DNA from: Pseudomonas sp. PSB18
GTDB taxonomy: Bacteria > Pseudomonadota > Gammaproteobacteria > Pseudomonadales > Pseudomonadaceae
Assembly: GCF_014596565.1 (NCBI RefSeq)
Contig: NZ_NOIN01000003.1
Span: 248,001 to 312,000, forward strand
Length of the DNA stretch: 64,000 nucleotides
Direction: 5' to 3'
A program made the position numbers and the translations under genes. The notes below the pieces were generated by a model. It ran no database searches. It was not told the DNA's origin and was given only the letters and a program-made list of their open reading frames with translations. How positions within the stretch are numbered: position 1 is the stretch's first letter; the number at the start of each line of letters is the position of its first letter. Below, in pieces: positions 1 through 9,190 of the stretch.

Positions 1-36
1 GAACCACTTCACATTGCCGGTCTCGCGTGCAGCCAT
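1..36 (-). CDS. Cold-shock domain protein, N-terminal fragment
   Basis: The first 12 codons of a minus-strand gene are present, reading MAARETGNVKWF, and the rest lies outside the window. The GNVKWF segment is the start of the cold-shock OB fold, whose KWF leads into the RNP1-type nucleic-acid-binding strand. Such proteins are small cytoplasmic RNA chaperones. A GGGAG ribosome-binding site lies 7-8 bases before the ATG (bases 43-48). Which paralogue this is cannot be decided from 12 residues. Confidence 0.8.
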   Translation of the reverse strand, partial: MAARETGNVKWF

Positions 37-261
37 GATGCTCACTCCCATTTCTTATTGTTAAGTCGGCTTCTATCTGCCAAAGCCGTACGAACCTTCG
101 CCACCGTCTGGCCGTCCAAGGGGAGGCCGGGGCAGTAACCCGTCGAGTATATGACACCCGGAAAAACTCTCAACTGACTTTACTTCGGTGCTTTTTTGCC
201 GATTTTCGACGAATCCGGCACACTAGCGACCGTTTATCCTATCCACTCACGCAGAAGCCGT
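37..261. other. Divergent intergenic region between the cold-shock gene and plsB
   Basis: About 225 bases separate the two divergent starts, so promoters for both must lie here. Cold-shock genes often have long structured 5' leaders, but I could not assign a -10/-35 pair or a defined leader fold. An in-frame upstream extension of plsB (from 196) crosses part of it and is judged non-coding. Confidence 0.5.
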
Positions 262-2763
262 ATGACCCGCTCCCCGTTCCGTCGTCTTGTGTTTGGCACC
301 CTGCGCCGGCTGTTGTACCTCTGGGTTCGCTCAGAGACGATCAACCAGTCGTCCTTTACCCTCAACCTCGACCGCAGCCGTCCGGTGTTCTACGTCCTGC
401 AAGACCCTTCGCTCACCGACCTGGCGGTACTCGACACCGAGTGCACCAAGGCCGGCCTGCCCCGCCCGGTGTTGCCGGTGTCGGTGGGCAACCTGCTGGA
501 ACCGGCGGCATTCTTCTACCTGACGCCAGCGCCGGATTGGCTGGGACGCCAGGACAAACGCGGCGCGCCACCGACCCTGACGCGCCTGGTCAACGTGCTG
601 GCCCACAATGCTGCCGAAGACGCTCAGATCATTCCGGTCAGCGTGTTCTGGGGACAGTCGCCCGACAGCGAATCCAGCCCGTGGAAACTGCTATTCGCCG
701 ACAGCTGGGCCGTCACCGGACGCCTGCGTCGCCTGCTCAGCATCATGATCCTGGGACGCAAGACCCGCGTGCAATTCTCCGCGCCCATCCACCTGCAGGA
801 ATTGATCGAGCACGACAAAGGCCACGAACGCACCGTGCGCATGGCCCAGCGGATCCTGCGGGTGCACTTCCGCAACCTGAAAGCGGCGGTCATCGGTCCC
901 GACATTTCCCACCGACGCAATCTCGTCAAGGGCCTGGTGAACCAGCCATTGGTCAAGCAAGCGATTGCCGACGAGGCCGAGCGGGAAAAAATCTCTGCGG
1001 AAAAAGCCAAGGCCCTGGCCTTGCGCTACGGCAACGAAATCGCCTCGGACTACACCTACACTGCCATTCGTTTCCTGGAAGTGGTACTGAGCTGGTTCTG
1101 GAACAAGATCTACGATGGCATCAAGGTCAATAATATCGAAGGCGTGCAAGACATCGCCCCAGGCCACGAAGTCATTTATGTACCGTGCCACCGCAGCCAT
1201 ATCGACTACCTGTTGCTGTCGTACCTACTGTTCCGCAATGGCCTGACCCCACCGCACATCGCCGCCGGCATCAACCTCAACATGCCGGTGATCGGCAGCC
1301 TGCTGCGCCGTGGCGGGGCGTTCTTCATGCGCCGTACCTTCAAGGGCAACCCGCTCTACACCGCCGTGTTCAACGAGTACCTGCACACGTTGTTCACCAA
1401 GGGTTTTCCAGTGGAGTACTTCGTCGAGGGTGGTCGTTCGCGCACCGGGCGCATGCTGCAACCCAAGACCGGCATGCTTGCCATCACCCTGCGCAGCTTC
1501 CTGCGTTCATCGCGCACGCCCATCGTGTTCGTCCCCGTCTACATCGGTTATGAGCGGGTGCTGGAAGGCCGTACCTACCTGGGTGAATTGCGCGGGGCCA
1601 GCAAGAAAAAGGAATCGATCTTCGACATCTTCAAGGTCATTGGTGCCCTCAAGCAGCGCTTCGGCCAGGTGGCGGTGAACTTCGGCGAGCCGATCAAACT
1701 GGCCGAGTTCCTTGATGGCGAACAGCCGGATTGGCGCCAGCAGGAGCTGGGGCCGCAGTTCAAGCCGGCCTGGCTCAACGCGACCACCCATCGCCTGGGT
1801 GAGCGCGTGGCCCGGCACCTGAACGAAGCCGCCGCCATCAACCCGGTCAATCTCGTGGCCCTGGCGCTGCTGTCCACCAGCCGCCTGGCCCTCGACGATC
1901 AGGCCATGGCCCGGGTGCTGGACCTGTACCTGGCGTTGCTGCGCAAAGTACCGTATTCGCCCCACACCACATTGCCGGAGGGGGATGGCCGGGCATTGAT
2001 CGAACATGTAAAAGGCATGGACCTGCTGTCGGAACAGAACGATGCCCTGGGCAAGATCCTGTACCTGGATGAGCAGAATGCGGTGCTGATGACCTACTAC
2101 CGCAACAACGTACTGCACATCTTTGCCCTGCCGGCGTTGCTGGCGAGTTTTTTCCAGAGTTCCTCACGTATGAGCCGCGAGCAGATCCTGCGCTACACCC
2201 GCGCCTTGTACCCATACCTGCAATCGGAATTGTTCATTCGCTGGTCGCTGGAACAACTGGACGACGTGATCGACCAGTGGCTCGAAGCGTTCGTCGAACA
2301 GGGCCTGCTGCGTTTCGAAAATGACCTGTACCTGCGTCCGGTGCCGAGTTCGCGGCACTTCGTGCTGCTGACCCTGCTGTCCAAAAGCATCGCCCAAGCC
2401 CTGCAACGCTTCTACATGACCGTCTCGCTGCTGCTCAACAGCGGCCAGAACAGCATCAGCGCCGAAGAGCTGGAAGACCTCTGCACCGTCATGGCCCAGC
2501 GCCTGTCGATCCTGCACGGCCTGAACGCGCCGGAATTCTTCGACAAGACCCTGTTCCGCCATTTCATTCAGACGATGCTCGACCTTGACGTTCTGCGCAG
2601 AGACGAAGCCGGCAAGCTAAGCTATCACGAACTGCTGGGCGAACTGGCCGAAGGCGCCGCCAAACGGGTGCTGCCGGCGGAGATTCGTTTGTCGATCCGC
2701 CAAGTGGCGTTGCATCGCAGTGAAGATGCGGCGGATCAGGTTGCTCCGGTGACCCAGGATTGA
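262..2763 (+). CDS. plsB: Glycerol-3-phosphate 1-O-acyltransferase PlsB
   Basis: This 833-residue inner-membrane enzyme acylates sn-glycerol-3-phosphate at position 1, the first step of phospholipid synthesis. The acyltransferase signature HX4D is at His310-Asp315 (CHRSHID) and the substrate-binding block EGGRSRTGR starts at about residue 389. Length and overall sequence match gammaproteobacterial PlsB. The reading frame is open from 196, but [12 protein letters not shown] at 262 is the N-terminus I recall for Pseudomonas PlsB, so the 22 upstream codons are not included. It is followed by a separate small lipoprotein gene 52 bases downstream. Confidence 0.96.
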   Translation: MTRSPFRRLVFGTLRRLLYLWVRSETINQSSFTLNLDRSRPVFYVLQDPSLTDLAVLDTECTKAGLPRPVLPVSVGNLLEPAAFFYLTPAPDWLGRQDKRGAPPTLTRLVNVLAHNAAEDAQIIPVSVFWGQSPDSESSPWKLLFADSWAVTGRLRRLLSIMILGRKTRVQFSAPIHLQELIEHDKGHERTVRMAQRILRVHFRNLKAAVIGPDISHRRNLVKGLVNQPLVKQAIADEAEREKISAEKAKALALRYGNEIASDYTYTAIRFLEVVLSWFWNKIYDGIKVNNIEGVQDIAPGHEVIYVPCHRSHIDYLLLSYLLFRNGLTPPHIAAGINLNMPVIGSLLRRGGAFFMRRTFKGNPLYTAVFNEYLHTLFTKGFPVEYFVEGGRSRTGRMLQPKTGMLAITLRSFLRSSRTPIVFVPVYIGYERVLEGRTYLGELRGASKKKESIFDIFKVIGALKQRFGQVAVNFGEPIKLAEFLDGEQPDWRQQELGPQFKPAWLNATTHRLGERVARHLNEAAAINPVNLVALALLSTSRLALDDQAMARVLDLYLALLRKVPYSPHTTLPEGDGRALIEHVKGMDLLSEQNDALGKILYLDEQNAVLMTYYRNNVLHIFALPALLASFFQSSSRMSREQILRYTRALYPYLQSELFIRWSLEQLDDVIDQWLEAFVEQGLLRFENDLYLRPVPSSRHFVLLTLLSKSIAQALQRFYMTVSLLLNSGQNSISAEELEDLCTVMAQRLSILHGLNAPEFFDKTLFRHFIQTMLDLDVLRRDEAGKLSYHELLGELAEGAAKRVLPAEIRLSIRQVALHRSEDAADQVAPVTQD

Positions 2764-2815
2764 TTCCCACCGGCGCCGGGCTGTTTCCTGGCGCCCTCGA
2801 ACAAGGAATTGCGCC

Positions 2816-3214
2816 ATGAAAAAAATGACCCTCCTGGCCATTGCCGCACTGCTCGGTGCCTGTTCCAGCGCGCCGCTGGCGAGCAAGCATCACCTCGAAG
2901 GCGAAGTGTTCTACCTGCAACGCATCGCCCTGCCACCCACCGCAACCCTGAGCGTGAGCCTGCAAGATATCTCCCTGGCCGATGCTCCGGCGGTGGTGCT
3001 CGATCAACAGAGCGGTCCGATCAAAGGACAGGTCCCGCTGCCATTCCGCCTCAGTTATGATCCGTCCCAGGTCAAGCCCGGCCATCGCTACGCCGTGAGT
3101 GCCCGCATCGACGCAGACGGCCAGTTGATGTTCATCAGCACCGAACAACACACCGTGCAACTCGATGGCAACGATCCGCAGCCGTTGAAGATCCGCGTCA
3201 ACCCTGCACGTTGA
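2816..3214 (+). CDS. YbaY-family lipoprotein
   Basis: A 132-residue lipoprotein with a lysine-start signal peptide and lipobox LLGAC (lipidated Cys16). The body (EGEVFYLQRIALPPTA, then LPFRLSYDPSQVKPGHRYAVSARI) resembles the YbaY/YscW-type beta-sandwich family (PF09619), which is periplasmic or envelope-anchored and of poorly defined role. An AAGGA ribosome-binding site precedes the ATG by 8 bases. It sits between plsB and a DUF4197 gene and may be co-transcribed with the latter, which starts 30 bases after its stop. Confidence 0.85.
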   Translation: MKKMTLLAIAALLGACSSAPLASKHHLEGEVFYLQRIALPPTATLSVSLQDISLADAPAVVLDQQSGPIKGQVPLPFRLSYDPSQVKPGHRYAVSARIDADGQLMFISTEQHTVQLDGNDPQPLKIRVNPAR

Positions 3215-3244
3215 TCCCTTTCCATTCATTTCAAGGACGCTGTC

Positions 3245-3922
3245 ATGCTCCGCTCTACTCTACTGTTCGCCGGTCTTCTGGCCTGTGCCAATGCCATGGC
3301 GCTGTCCCTGGGTGACCTGTCGCAAAAAGACGCCACGGGAGGCCTCAAGGATGCCTTGACCCAGGGTGCTCAAGTGGCGGTCAAGCAACTGGGCACGCCT
3401 GGGGGGTTCAGCAATAACCCGGAAGTGAAAATCGAACTGCCGGGCAAGCTCGGCAAAGTCGCCAGCAAGATGAAAGCCTTCGGCATGGGCGATCAGGTGG
3501 ATCAACTGGAAGCCAGCATGAACCAGGCTGCCGAGACGGCCGTGGTCCAGGCCCAACCGATTCTGGTCAACGCCGTGAAGAACATGAGCGTGGACGACGC
3601 CAAGGGCATCTTGAGCGGTGGCAACGACTCGGCGACGCAGTATCTGAACAAGAGCAGCCGCGAGCAGATTCGCGCCAAGTTCCTACCCATCGTCAAGCAA
3701 GCCACCGACAAGGTCGGCCTGGCCCAGAAATACAATGCCTTTGCCGGCCAGGCCGCGACGTTCGGCGTCTTGGATGCCAAAAGCGCCAACGTCGAAAACT
3801 ACGTGACCGAGCAGGCACTGGACGGCTTGTTCGAAATGATCGGCAAACAGGAAGCCGCGATTCGCCAGAACCCGGCAGCCGCAGCCACCAGCCTGGCGAA
3901 GAAGGTGTTTGGCAGCCTCTGA
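3245..3922 (+). CDS. DUF4197 domain-containing exported protein
   Basis: A 225-residue protein with a classical signal peptide (cleavage expected after about residue 19, ANAMA|LS) and then an alpha-helical body typical of DUF4197, including LPGKLGKVASKMKAFG and the NKSSREQIRAKFLPIV region. The family is exported and found across proteobacteria, with no established function. AAGGA precedes the start. It is followed at once by a REPIN and then the convergent mexK gene. Confidence 0.85.
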   Translation: MLRSTLLFAGLLACANAMALSLGDLSQKDATGGLKDALTQGAQVAVKQLGTPGGFSNNPEVKIELPGKLGKVASKMKAFGMGDQVDQLEASMNQAAETAVVQAQPILVNAVKNMSVDDAKGILSGGNDSATQYLNKSSREQIRAKFLPIVKQATDKVGLAQKYNAFAGQAATFGVLDAKSANVENYVTEQALDGLFEMIGKQEAAIRQNPAAAATSLAKKVFGSL

Positions 3923-3936
3923 ATGCGCTAAGCAAC

Positions 3937-4026
3937 TGTGGGAGCGAGCCTGCTCGCGATGGGGATGTCAGCCTTCAGACCTTTGATGGCTGTTACACCG
4001 CTATCGCGAGCAGGCTCGCTCCCACA
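3937..4026. repeat. REPIN (two inverted REP units, GAGCCTGCTCGCGAT type)
   Basis: The left arm (3937-3960) starts TGTGGGAGCGAGC and the right arm (4003-4026) is its reverse complement, enclosing 42 unrelated bases. This is the commonest repeat family in the window. It lies between convergent genes. Confidence 0.9.
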
Positions 4027-4068
4027 TTGCTTTGCGGTGGACGGCAAATCTGCGATCACCTCGGACCC

Positions 4069-4097
4069 TGTGGGAGCAGGGCTTGCCCGCTCCCACA
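4069..4097. repeat. Single short REP hairpin between convergent genes
   Basis: TGTGGGAGC and GCTCCCACA enclose a GGGCTTGCCC-like core, forming a compact hairpin that is a variant of the REP family. It lies just before the stop of mexK and may act as a terminator for it. Confidence 0.75.
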
Positions 4098-4125
4098 AAA
4101 AGATTTGCTGTTCACAGCCTCTCAG

Positions 4126-7100
4126 TCAGGTTTTCTTGACCCTGAACCAGGCCGCGTACAACGCTGGCAGGAACAGCAGCGTCAACGCCGTCGCCACGAT
4201 CAGCCCGCCCATGATCGCCACCGCCATCGGCCCGAAGAACAGGCTGCGCGACAGTGGAATCATGGCCAGCACCGCCGCCAGGGCAGTGAGCACGATCGGA
4301 CGGAAGCGTCGTACCGTGGCTTCGATGATCGCCTGCCACGGCGTCAGCCCTGCCTCGATGTCCTGTTCGATCTGATCCACCAGGATCACCGAGTTGCGCA
4401 TGATCATCCCCGAGAGGGCGATGGTGCCCAGCATGGCGACGAAACCGAAGGGTTGGCGAAACACCAGCAGGAACAGCGTGACACCGATCAGCCCCAGGGG
4501 CGCCGTCAAAAACACCATGGCGGTGCGTGAGAAGCTGCGCAGTTGCAACATCAGCAAGGTCAGCACCACCACGATGAATAATGGTACCCCGGCATTCACC
4601 GACTTCTGCCCTCGGGTCGAATCCTCGACCGTGCCGCCGACCTCCAACAGATAACCATCCGGCAACTCTGCGCGAATCGGGTCCAGGGTCGGGAAGATCT
4701 GCTGCACCAGGGACGCCGGCTGTTCCTTGCCATAGATATCGGCCCGCACGGTCACGCTGGGCAGCCGATTGCGATGCCAGATCACGCCCTCTTCGAAGCC
4801 GTACTCCAGCGTCGCGATCTGCGACAAGGCCACACTCTGGCCATTCTCGGTAGGCACCGCCAGGCTCGGCAGCAGCGTCAGTTCGGTGCGTTCGTGCACC
4901 GTGCCACGCAACAGGATCTCGATCAGTTCGTTGTCCTCCCGGTATTGGCTGACACTGGAACCGATCAGGGAGCTCTGCAGGAACTTCGACAGGTCGGCGG
5001 TGCTCACGCCCAGGGCCCGGGCGCGCTCCTGGTCAACGTTCAGGTACACGACTTTGCTCGGCTCTTCCCAATCCAGGTGCACGTTCGTCACGTAGGGGTT
5101 TTCGCGAACCTTCGTGGCCACTTTCCGCGCCAGGGCTCGAACCTTTTCAATATGCTCGCCGGTCACCCGGAACTGTACCGGGTAACCCACGGGTGGGCCG
5201 TTTTCCAGACGTGTGACCCGCGAGCGCATAGTCGGGAATTGTTCGTTCAGGGTACTGATCAGCCAACTGCGCAGGGGCTCGCGTTCTTCGATGGTCTTGG
5301 CCAGCACCACGAACTGGGCAAAGCTCGGCGCCGGCAGTTGTTGATCCAGCGGCAGGTAGAAACGCGGTGAACCGGTGCCGACATAAGCCACATAATTGTC
5401 GATACCCGGATGATCCTTGAGCAACGCCTCCAAGCGCTTGACCTGTTCGGCGGTGTTGCTCAGGGAGGCGCCTTCTTCCAGCTTCAGATCGACCATCAGC
5501 TCCAGCCGCCCCGATGCCGGGAAGAACTGCTGCGGGACAAAGCGAAACAGCATCACCGAGCCGATAAACAACAGCACGGTCAAGGCGATGACGGTTTTGC
5601 GCCGACGCACGCACCACTCCACCAACCGCCGGACCCGCTGGTAGAACGGTGTCCCGTAAGGGTCGGGCTGGCCGTTACCGATCCCGTGCTTGGCTGCATG
5701 GATTTTCGCCAGGTCCGGCAGGAGCTTCTCTCCCAGGTAGGGCACGAACACCACGGCAGCCACCCAGGAGGCCAGCAATGCGAGGGTCACCACCTGGAAA
5801 ATCGAGCGGGTGTATTCGCCGGTGCCCGATTGCGCCGTGGCGATGGGCAGGAATCCCGCCGCCGTGATCAGCGTACCGGTGAGCATCGGGAACGCCGTGC
5901 TCGTCCAGGCGTAGCTGGCCGCCTTGATCCGGTCGAAGCCCTGCTCCATCTTGATTGCCATCATCTCCACCGCAATGATCGCGTCATCCACCAGCAACCC
6001 GAGCGCCAGCACCAGCGCGCCCAGGGAAATCTTGTGCAGGCCGATTCCCAGGTAATACATCGCCGCGAAGGTCATTGCCAGCACCAGTGGAATCGCCAGG
6101 GCGACCACCATCCCGGTACGCAGCCCCAGGGAAAAGAAGCTCACCAGCAAGACGATCGTCAGCGCTTCCACCAACACCTGGACGAACTCACCAACGCCAG
6201 TCTTCACCGCCGCCGGCTGGTCCGACACCTTGCGCAACTGCATGCCGGCCGGCAGGTTGTTCTGGATCCGGGCAAACTCGGTTTCCAGCGCCTTGCCCAG
6301 GATCAGGATGTCGCCCCCCTCCTTCATCGCCACGGCCAGGCCAATGGCATCTTCGCCCATGAAACGCATGCGTGGCGCCGGCGGTTCGTTGAAACCGCGA
6401 CGCACGTCCGCCACATCGTCGATACGGAATGTGCGATCGGCGACCCGGATCGGGAAATTGCGGATCTCTTCCACCGTCTGGAAATTCCCCGACACCCGTA
6501 GCTGCAAACGCTCGCTACCGGTTTCGAAGAAGCCCGCAGTCGAAACGGCGTTCTGCTTTTCCAGGGCCTGCTGAACCGCCGACAAAGGCAGGCCGAGAGT
6601 CGCCAGCTTGACGTTCGACAGCTCGATCCAGATTTTCTCGTCCTGCAGACCGAGCAATTCGACCTTGCCCACATCCTTGACCCGTTGCAGCTGGATCTGC
6701 ACACGGTCGGCGTAGTCCTTGAGCACTCCGTAGTCGAAACCGTCGCCGGTCAGGGCGTAGATGTTGCCGAAGGTGGTGCCGAACTCATCGTTGAAGAACG
6801 GCCCCTGGACACCCTGTGGCAAGGTGTGGCGGATGTCATTGATCTTCTTGCGGATCTGGTACCACAGCTCGGGGATCTGCGCCGAATGCATGGAGTCCCG
6901 GGCCGCGAAGGTCACCTGGGACTCGCCCGGACGGGAAAACGAGACGATTTTCTCGTAATCGCCGGTCTCCATCAGTTTCTTTTCGATGCGTTCGGTGACC
7001 TGGCGCGACACTTCTTCGGCCGTGGCCCCCGGCCAGTTGGTACTGATGACCATGGCTTTGAAGGTGAACGGCGGGTCTTCGCTCTGACCCAACTTGGTGT

Positions 7101-7191
7101 AGGAAAGTGCGCCGACGATGGCCAGCAACAGCATCAGGAACAGTACGATCTGGCGGTTACGCAACGCCCATTCGGAAAGATTGAAGCCCAT
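4126..7191 (-). CDS. mexK: RND multidrug efflux inner-membrane transporter, MexK-like
   Basis: A 1021-residue resistance-nodulation-division proton antiporter of the AcrB/MexB superfamily. The first transmembrane helix follows an N-terminal SEWALRNRQIV segment. The TM4 proton-relay pair is Asp402-Asp403 (GLLVDDAIIAVE), and the TM10 position that is Lys in AcrB reads Arg here (MIMRNSVIL). It is 6 bases downstream of the adaptor gene and divergent from a TetR gene. Length, order and position near plsB match P. aeruginosa mexK-mexJ-mexL as I recall them. No outer-membrane channel gene is present, which is also true of MexJK. The exact substrates cannot be read from the sequence. Confidence 0.88.
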   Translation of the reverse strand: MGFNLSEWALRNRQIVLFLMLLLAIVGALSYTKLGQSEDPPFTFKAMVISTNWPGATAEEVSRQVTERIEKKLMETGDYEKIVSFSRPGESQVTFAARDSMHSAQIPELWYQIRKKINDIRHTLPQGVQGPFFNDEFGTTFGNIYALTGDGFDYGVLKDYADRVQIQLQRVKDVGKVELLGLQDEKIWIELSNVKLATLGLPLSAVQQALEKQNAVSTAGFFETGSERLQLRVSGNFQTVEEIRNFPIRVADRTFRIDDVADVRRGFNEPPAPRMRFMGEDAIGLAVAMKEGGDILILGKALETEFARIQNNLPAGMQLRKVSDQPAAVKTGVGEFVQVLVEALTIVLLVSFFSLGLRTGMVVALAIPLVLAMTFAAMYYLGIGLHKISLGALVLALGLLVDDAIIAVEMMAIKMEQGFDRIKAASYAWTSTAFPMLTGTLITAAGFLPIATAQSGTGEYTRSIFQVVTLALLASWVAAVVFVPYLGEKLLPDLAKIHAAKHGIGNGQPDPYGTPFYQRVRRLVEWCVRRRKTVIALTVLLFIGSVMLFRFVPQQFFPASGRLELMVDLKLEEGASLSNTAEQVKRLEALLKDHPGIDNYVAYVGTGSPRFYLPLDQQLPAPSFAQFVVLAKTIEEREPLRSWLISTLNEQFPTMRSRVTRLENGPPVGYPVQFRVTGEHIEKVRALARKVATKVRENPYVTNVHLDWEEPSKVVYLNVDQERARALGVSTADLSKFLQSSLIGSSVSQYREDNELIEILLRGTVHERTELTLLPSLAVPTENGQSVALSQIATLEYGFEEGVIWHRNRLPSVTVRADIYGKEQPASLVQQIFPTLDPIRAELPDGYLLEVGGTVEDSTRGQKSVNAGVPLFIVVVLTLLMLQLRSFSRTAMVFLTAPLGLIGVTLFLLVFRQPFGFVAMLGTIALSGMIMRNSVILVDQIEQDIEAGLTPWQAIIEATVRRFRPIVLTALAAVLAMIPLSRSLFFGPMAVAIMGGLIVATALTLLFLPALYAAWFRVKKT

Positions 7192-7197
7192 CGGGGA

Positions 7198-8298
7198 TTA
7201 CTCCTTGGCCGCCAGGTTGACCACGCGGTTGGAGCGATCCACCGGCCGCACCTGCTGGCCTTCGAGGAGCACATGCACGCCGGCCGCCACCACCCAGTCG
7301 TTGGCACTGAGGCCCTCAAGCACCGGAACGCTCTTCTCACCGAAGGCGCCGACCCGTACCGGGACTTTCTTCAAGGTGTTGTTGGCGTTGACCACCCAGA
7401 CATAGGTCGCGCCGTTTTCAGCCGTCAGGGCCGACAGCGGTACCGACAACGGCACCTTGTCGACGGCCTGGATAAAGACCCGGGCGCTCTGGCCCAATTC
7501 GGCCGGAACGCTGCCCCCGGTGAATGCGACGCGGGCGGCGAAGGTTCGAGACTTGGGATCGGCGGCCGGCGAGAGTTCGCGAATATGCCCACTGAAACGC
7601 TGACCCGGCTGGCTCCACAGTTCCACCGAGACCGGTTGGCCGATCTTGAATCGACCAAAACTCTGTTCCGGCAGGCTGATCAACACTTCACGCTCGCCAT
7701 CGGTGGCGAGGGTAAAGACGGTTTGCCCGGCCTGCACCACCTGCCCGACTTCCACCGAACGCCGGGCGACCACGCCATCCTGGGGCGCCCGCAGTATCGA
7801 ATAGCTGGCCTGATTGCTGGAGACGTCGAACTCCGCCTGGATCTGCTTGAGACGCGCGGCGCCAGAACGGTAGAGATTCTCGGCATTGTCGTACTGGGAA
7901 CGGCTGACCATCTGCCGGTCCAGCAAGGTCTTGTAGCGATCACGCTCGGCTCGCACCAGATTCAGGTTGGCCTCGGCCGCGGCCACCTGGGCCCGGGTCG
8001 CTTCCAGTTGCAGGCGCACATCCTGGGGATCGAGTTCGGCCAGAGGTTGGTTCGCCTTGACCCGCTGCCCCTCTTCGACCAGTCGTCGGCTCACTTTACC
8101 GCCAATGCGAAAAGCCAGGTCCGGCTCGAAACGGGCCCGCACTTCTCCAGGGTAACTGTCGGTCGCCTGGGCCGAAGGCTCTGGCTTCACGACCATGGCG
8201 GGGCGCACGGCGACCGGTACCGGTTCGTCATGACCACACGCAGACAATAAAAAAGCCAGGCTGACTGGCAGGGCGAGGGGCAATGCATAGCGGAACAT
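7198..8298 (-). CDS. mexJ: RND efflux periplasmic adaptor (membrane fusion protein), MexJ-like
   Basis: A 366-residue lipoprotein adaptor linking the RND pump to an outer-membrane channel. It has a signal peptide with lipobox LLSAC (Cys21), a biotinyl-lipoyl-like half-motif near EGQRVKANQPLAELD, a coiled-coil hairpin (ATRAQVAAAEANLNLVRAE), the matching second half-motif (APQDGVVARRSVEVGQVV), and a C-terminal beta-barrel/membrane-proximal domain. It is the first gene of the two-gene pump operon. The 366-residue length fits MexJ. Control by the divergent TetR protein is likely. Confidence 0.88.
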   Translation of the reverse strand: MFRYALPLALPVSLAFLLSACGHDEPVPVAVRPAMVVKPEPSAQATDSYPGEVRARFEPDLAFRIGGKVSRRLVEEGQRVKANQPLAELDPQDVRLQLEATRAQVAAAEANLNLVRAERDRYKTLLDRQMVSRSQYDNAENLYRSGAARLKQIQAEFDVSSNQASYSILRAPQDGVVARRSVEVGQVVQAGQTVFTLATDGEREVLISLPEQSFGRFKIGQPVSVELWSQPGQRFSGHIRELSPAADPKSRTFAARVAFTGGSVPAELGQSARVFIQAVDKVPLSVPLSALTAENGATYVWVVNANNTLKKVPVRVGAFGEKSVPVLEGLSANDWVVAAGVHVLLEGQQVRPVDRSNRVVNLAAKE

Positions 8299-8332
8299 GG
8301 CGGCAGACCTTTCGCTAATGGTGCTTGGAATA

Positions 8333-8383
8333 ATTATACTGACGGGTATGGTATTAATAGCAAACTCACCAGTCCAGTATTAA
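8333..8383. promoter_or_regulatory. Shared mexJK / mexL promoter-operator
   Basis: The minus strand carries a perfect TATAAT (bases 8338-8333) suited to mexJK. It overlaps one arm of an imperfect inverted repeat, ATACTGAC (8336-8343) and GTCCAGTAT (8372-8380), and the second arm lies just before mexL. This is the layout expected if MexL represses both directions. The operator assignment is inferred. Confidence 0.55.
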
Positions 8384-8391
8384 AGCGAAGA

Positions 8392-9027
8392 ATGTCGAAC
8401 AATCTTTTACCCTCCAGCGGCCCTGGCCGTCCGAAGGATCTGGCCAAGCGCCAGGCCATTCTCGACGCCGCAAAACGGCTGTTCATAGAATTGGGTTACG
8501 CCAATACCAGCATGGACACCGTCGCCACCGAGGCGGGCGTTTCGAAGCTGACGGTCTACAGCCACTTCAACGACAAGGAAACGCTGTTCTCCGCGGCCGT
8601 GATTGCCAAGTGCGAAGAGCAAGTGCCACCGCTTTTCTTCGAGTGGCCCGAGGGCGTACCGATCGAACACGTACTATTGAACATCGCCCGCGGTTTTCAC
8701 CAGTTGGTCAGCAGCGAAGAGTCGGTGAACCTGCATCGGTTGATCATGGCGCTGGGCAGCCAGGACCCCAAGCTTTCGGCGATTTTCTACCAGGCCGGCC
8801 CCGAACGGATGCTCTCAGGCATGGAACGGTTGCTGGCCAAGGTCAACCAGAGCGGCGCCCTGTGCATCGACACCCCCCGTCATGCGGCGGAGCACTTCTT
8901 CTGCCTGATCAAGGGTGCGGCGAATTTCCGCTTGCTGTATGGCTGCGGCGCACCGTTGGAGGCTGACGCGGCCGAGGAGCATGTGCAGGAGGTGGTGGGG
9001 TTGTTCATGCGGGCTTATCGGCCTTAG
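8392..9027 (+). CDS. mexL: TetR/AcrR-family repressor, MexL-like
   Basis: A 211-residue regulator. After a GRPKDLAKR leader comes the TetR DNA-binding domain, with helix-turn-helix at about residues 38-58 (TVATEAGVSKLTVYSHF). The C-terminal ligand-binding and dimerisation part resembles the AefR-like TetR_C group. It is divergent from the mexJK operon across 93 bases that contain an inverted repeat. In P. aeruginosa MexL represses mexJK and itself; the same role is inferred here. The ribosome-binding site is weak (GAAG). Confidence 0.85.
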   Translation: MSNNLLPSSGPGRPKDLAKRQAILDAAKRLFIELGYANTSMDTVATEAGVSKLTVYSHFNDKETLFSAAVIAKCEEQVPPLFFEWPEGVPIEHVLLNIARGFHQLVSSEESVNLHRLIMALGSQDPKLSAIFYQAGPERMLSGMERLLAKVNQSGALCIDTPRHAAEHFFCLIKGAANFRLLYGCGAPLEADAAEEHVQEVVGLFMRAYRP

Positions 9028-9051
9028 ATTTTCGGTGCCTGGGCTGGCCCC

Positions 9052-9125
9052 ATCGCGAGCAGGCTCGCTCCCACAAAGGATTTGTGTCGTTCACAAAACC
9101 TGTGGGAGCAAGGCTTGCCCGCGAT
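9052..9125. repeat. REP pair, mixed variants
   Basis: ATCGCGAGCAGGCTCGCTCCCACA-type unit at 9052-9075 and an opposed TGTGGGAGCAAGGCTTGCCCGCGAT-type unit at 9101-9125, sitting 3' of mexL. The two units belong to different sequence variants, so this is not a perfect REPIN. Confidence 0.85.
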
Positions 9126-9163
9126 GAAGTTTCTGCATTTTGTCCTGGAACCGAGGCGCCCTC

Positions 9164-9188
9164 ATCGCGAGCAAGCTTTGCTCCTACA
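9164..9188. repeat. Solitary degenerate REP unit
   Basis: ATCGCGAGCAAGCTTTGCTCCTACA is a third unit in the same intergenic region. It has drifted in the core (GCTTTGC) and in the tail (CTACA). Confidence 0.75.
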
Positions 9189-9190
9189 GC

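Noticed and set aside
4603..4640. GTCGAATCC-like sequences suggestive of a tRNA T-arm
   Set aside because: They lie inside the mexK coding region (and similar ones in ppc), with no matching acceptor, D or anticodon arms. No tRNA was found in the window.
5410..6501. Long plus-strand open frame of 363 codons
   Set aside because: It lies entirely opposite the MexK gene. High-GC coding DNA routinely gives long antisense frames, and its translation is low-complexity (His/Gln/Arg-rich) with no domain.
6685..8250. Plus-strand open frame of 521 codons
   Set aside because: It is antisense to the mexJ-mexK junction, with Gly/His/Leu-biased translation and no ribosome-binding site or motif.
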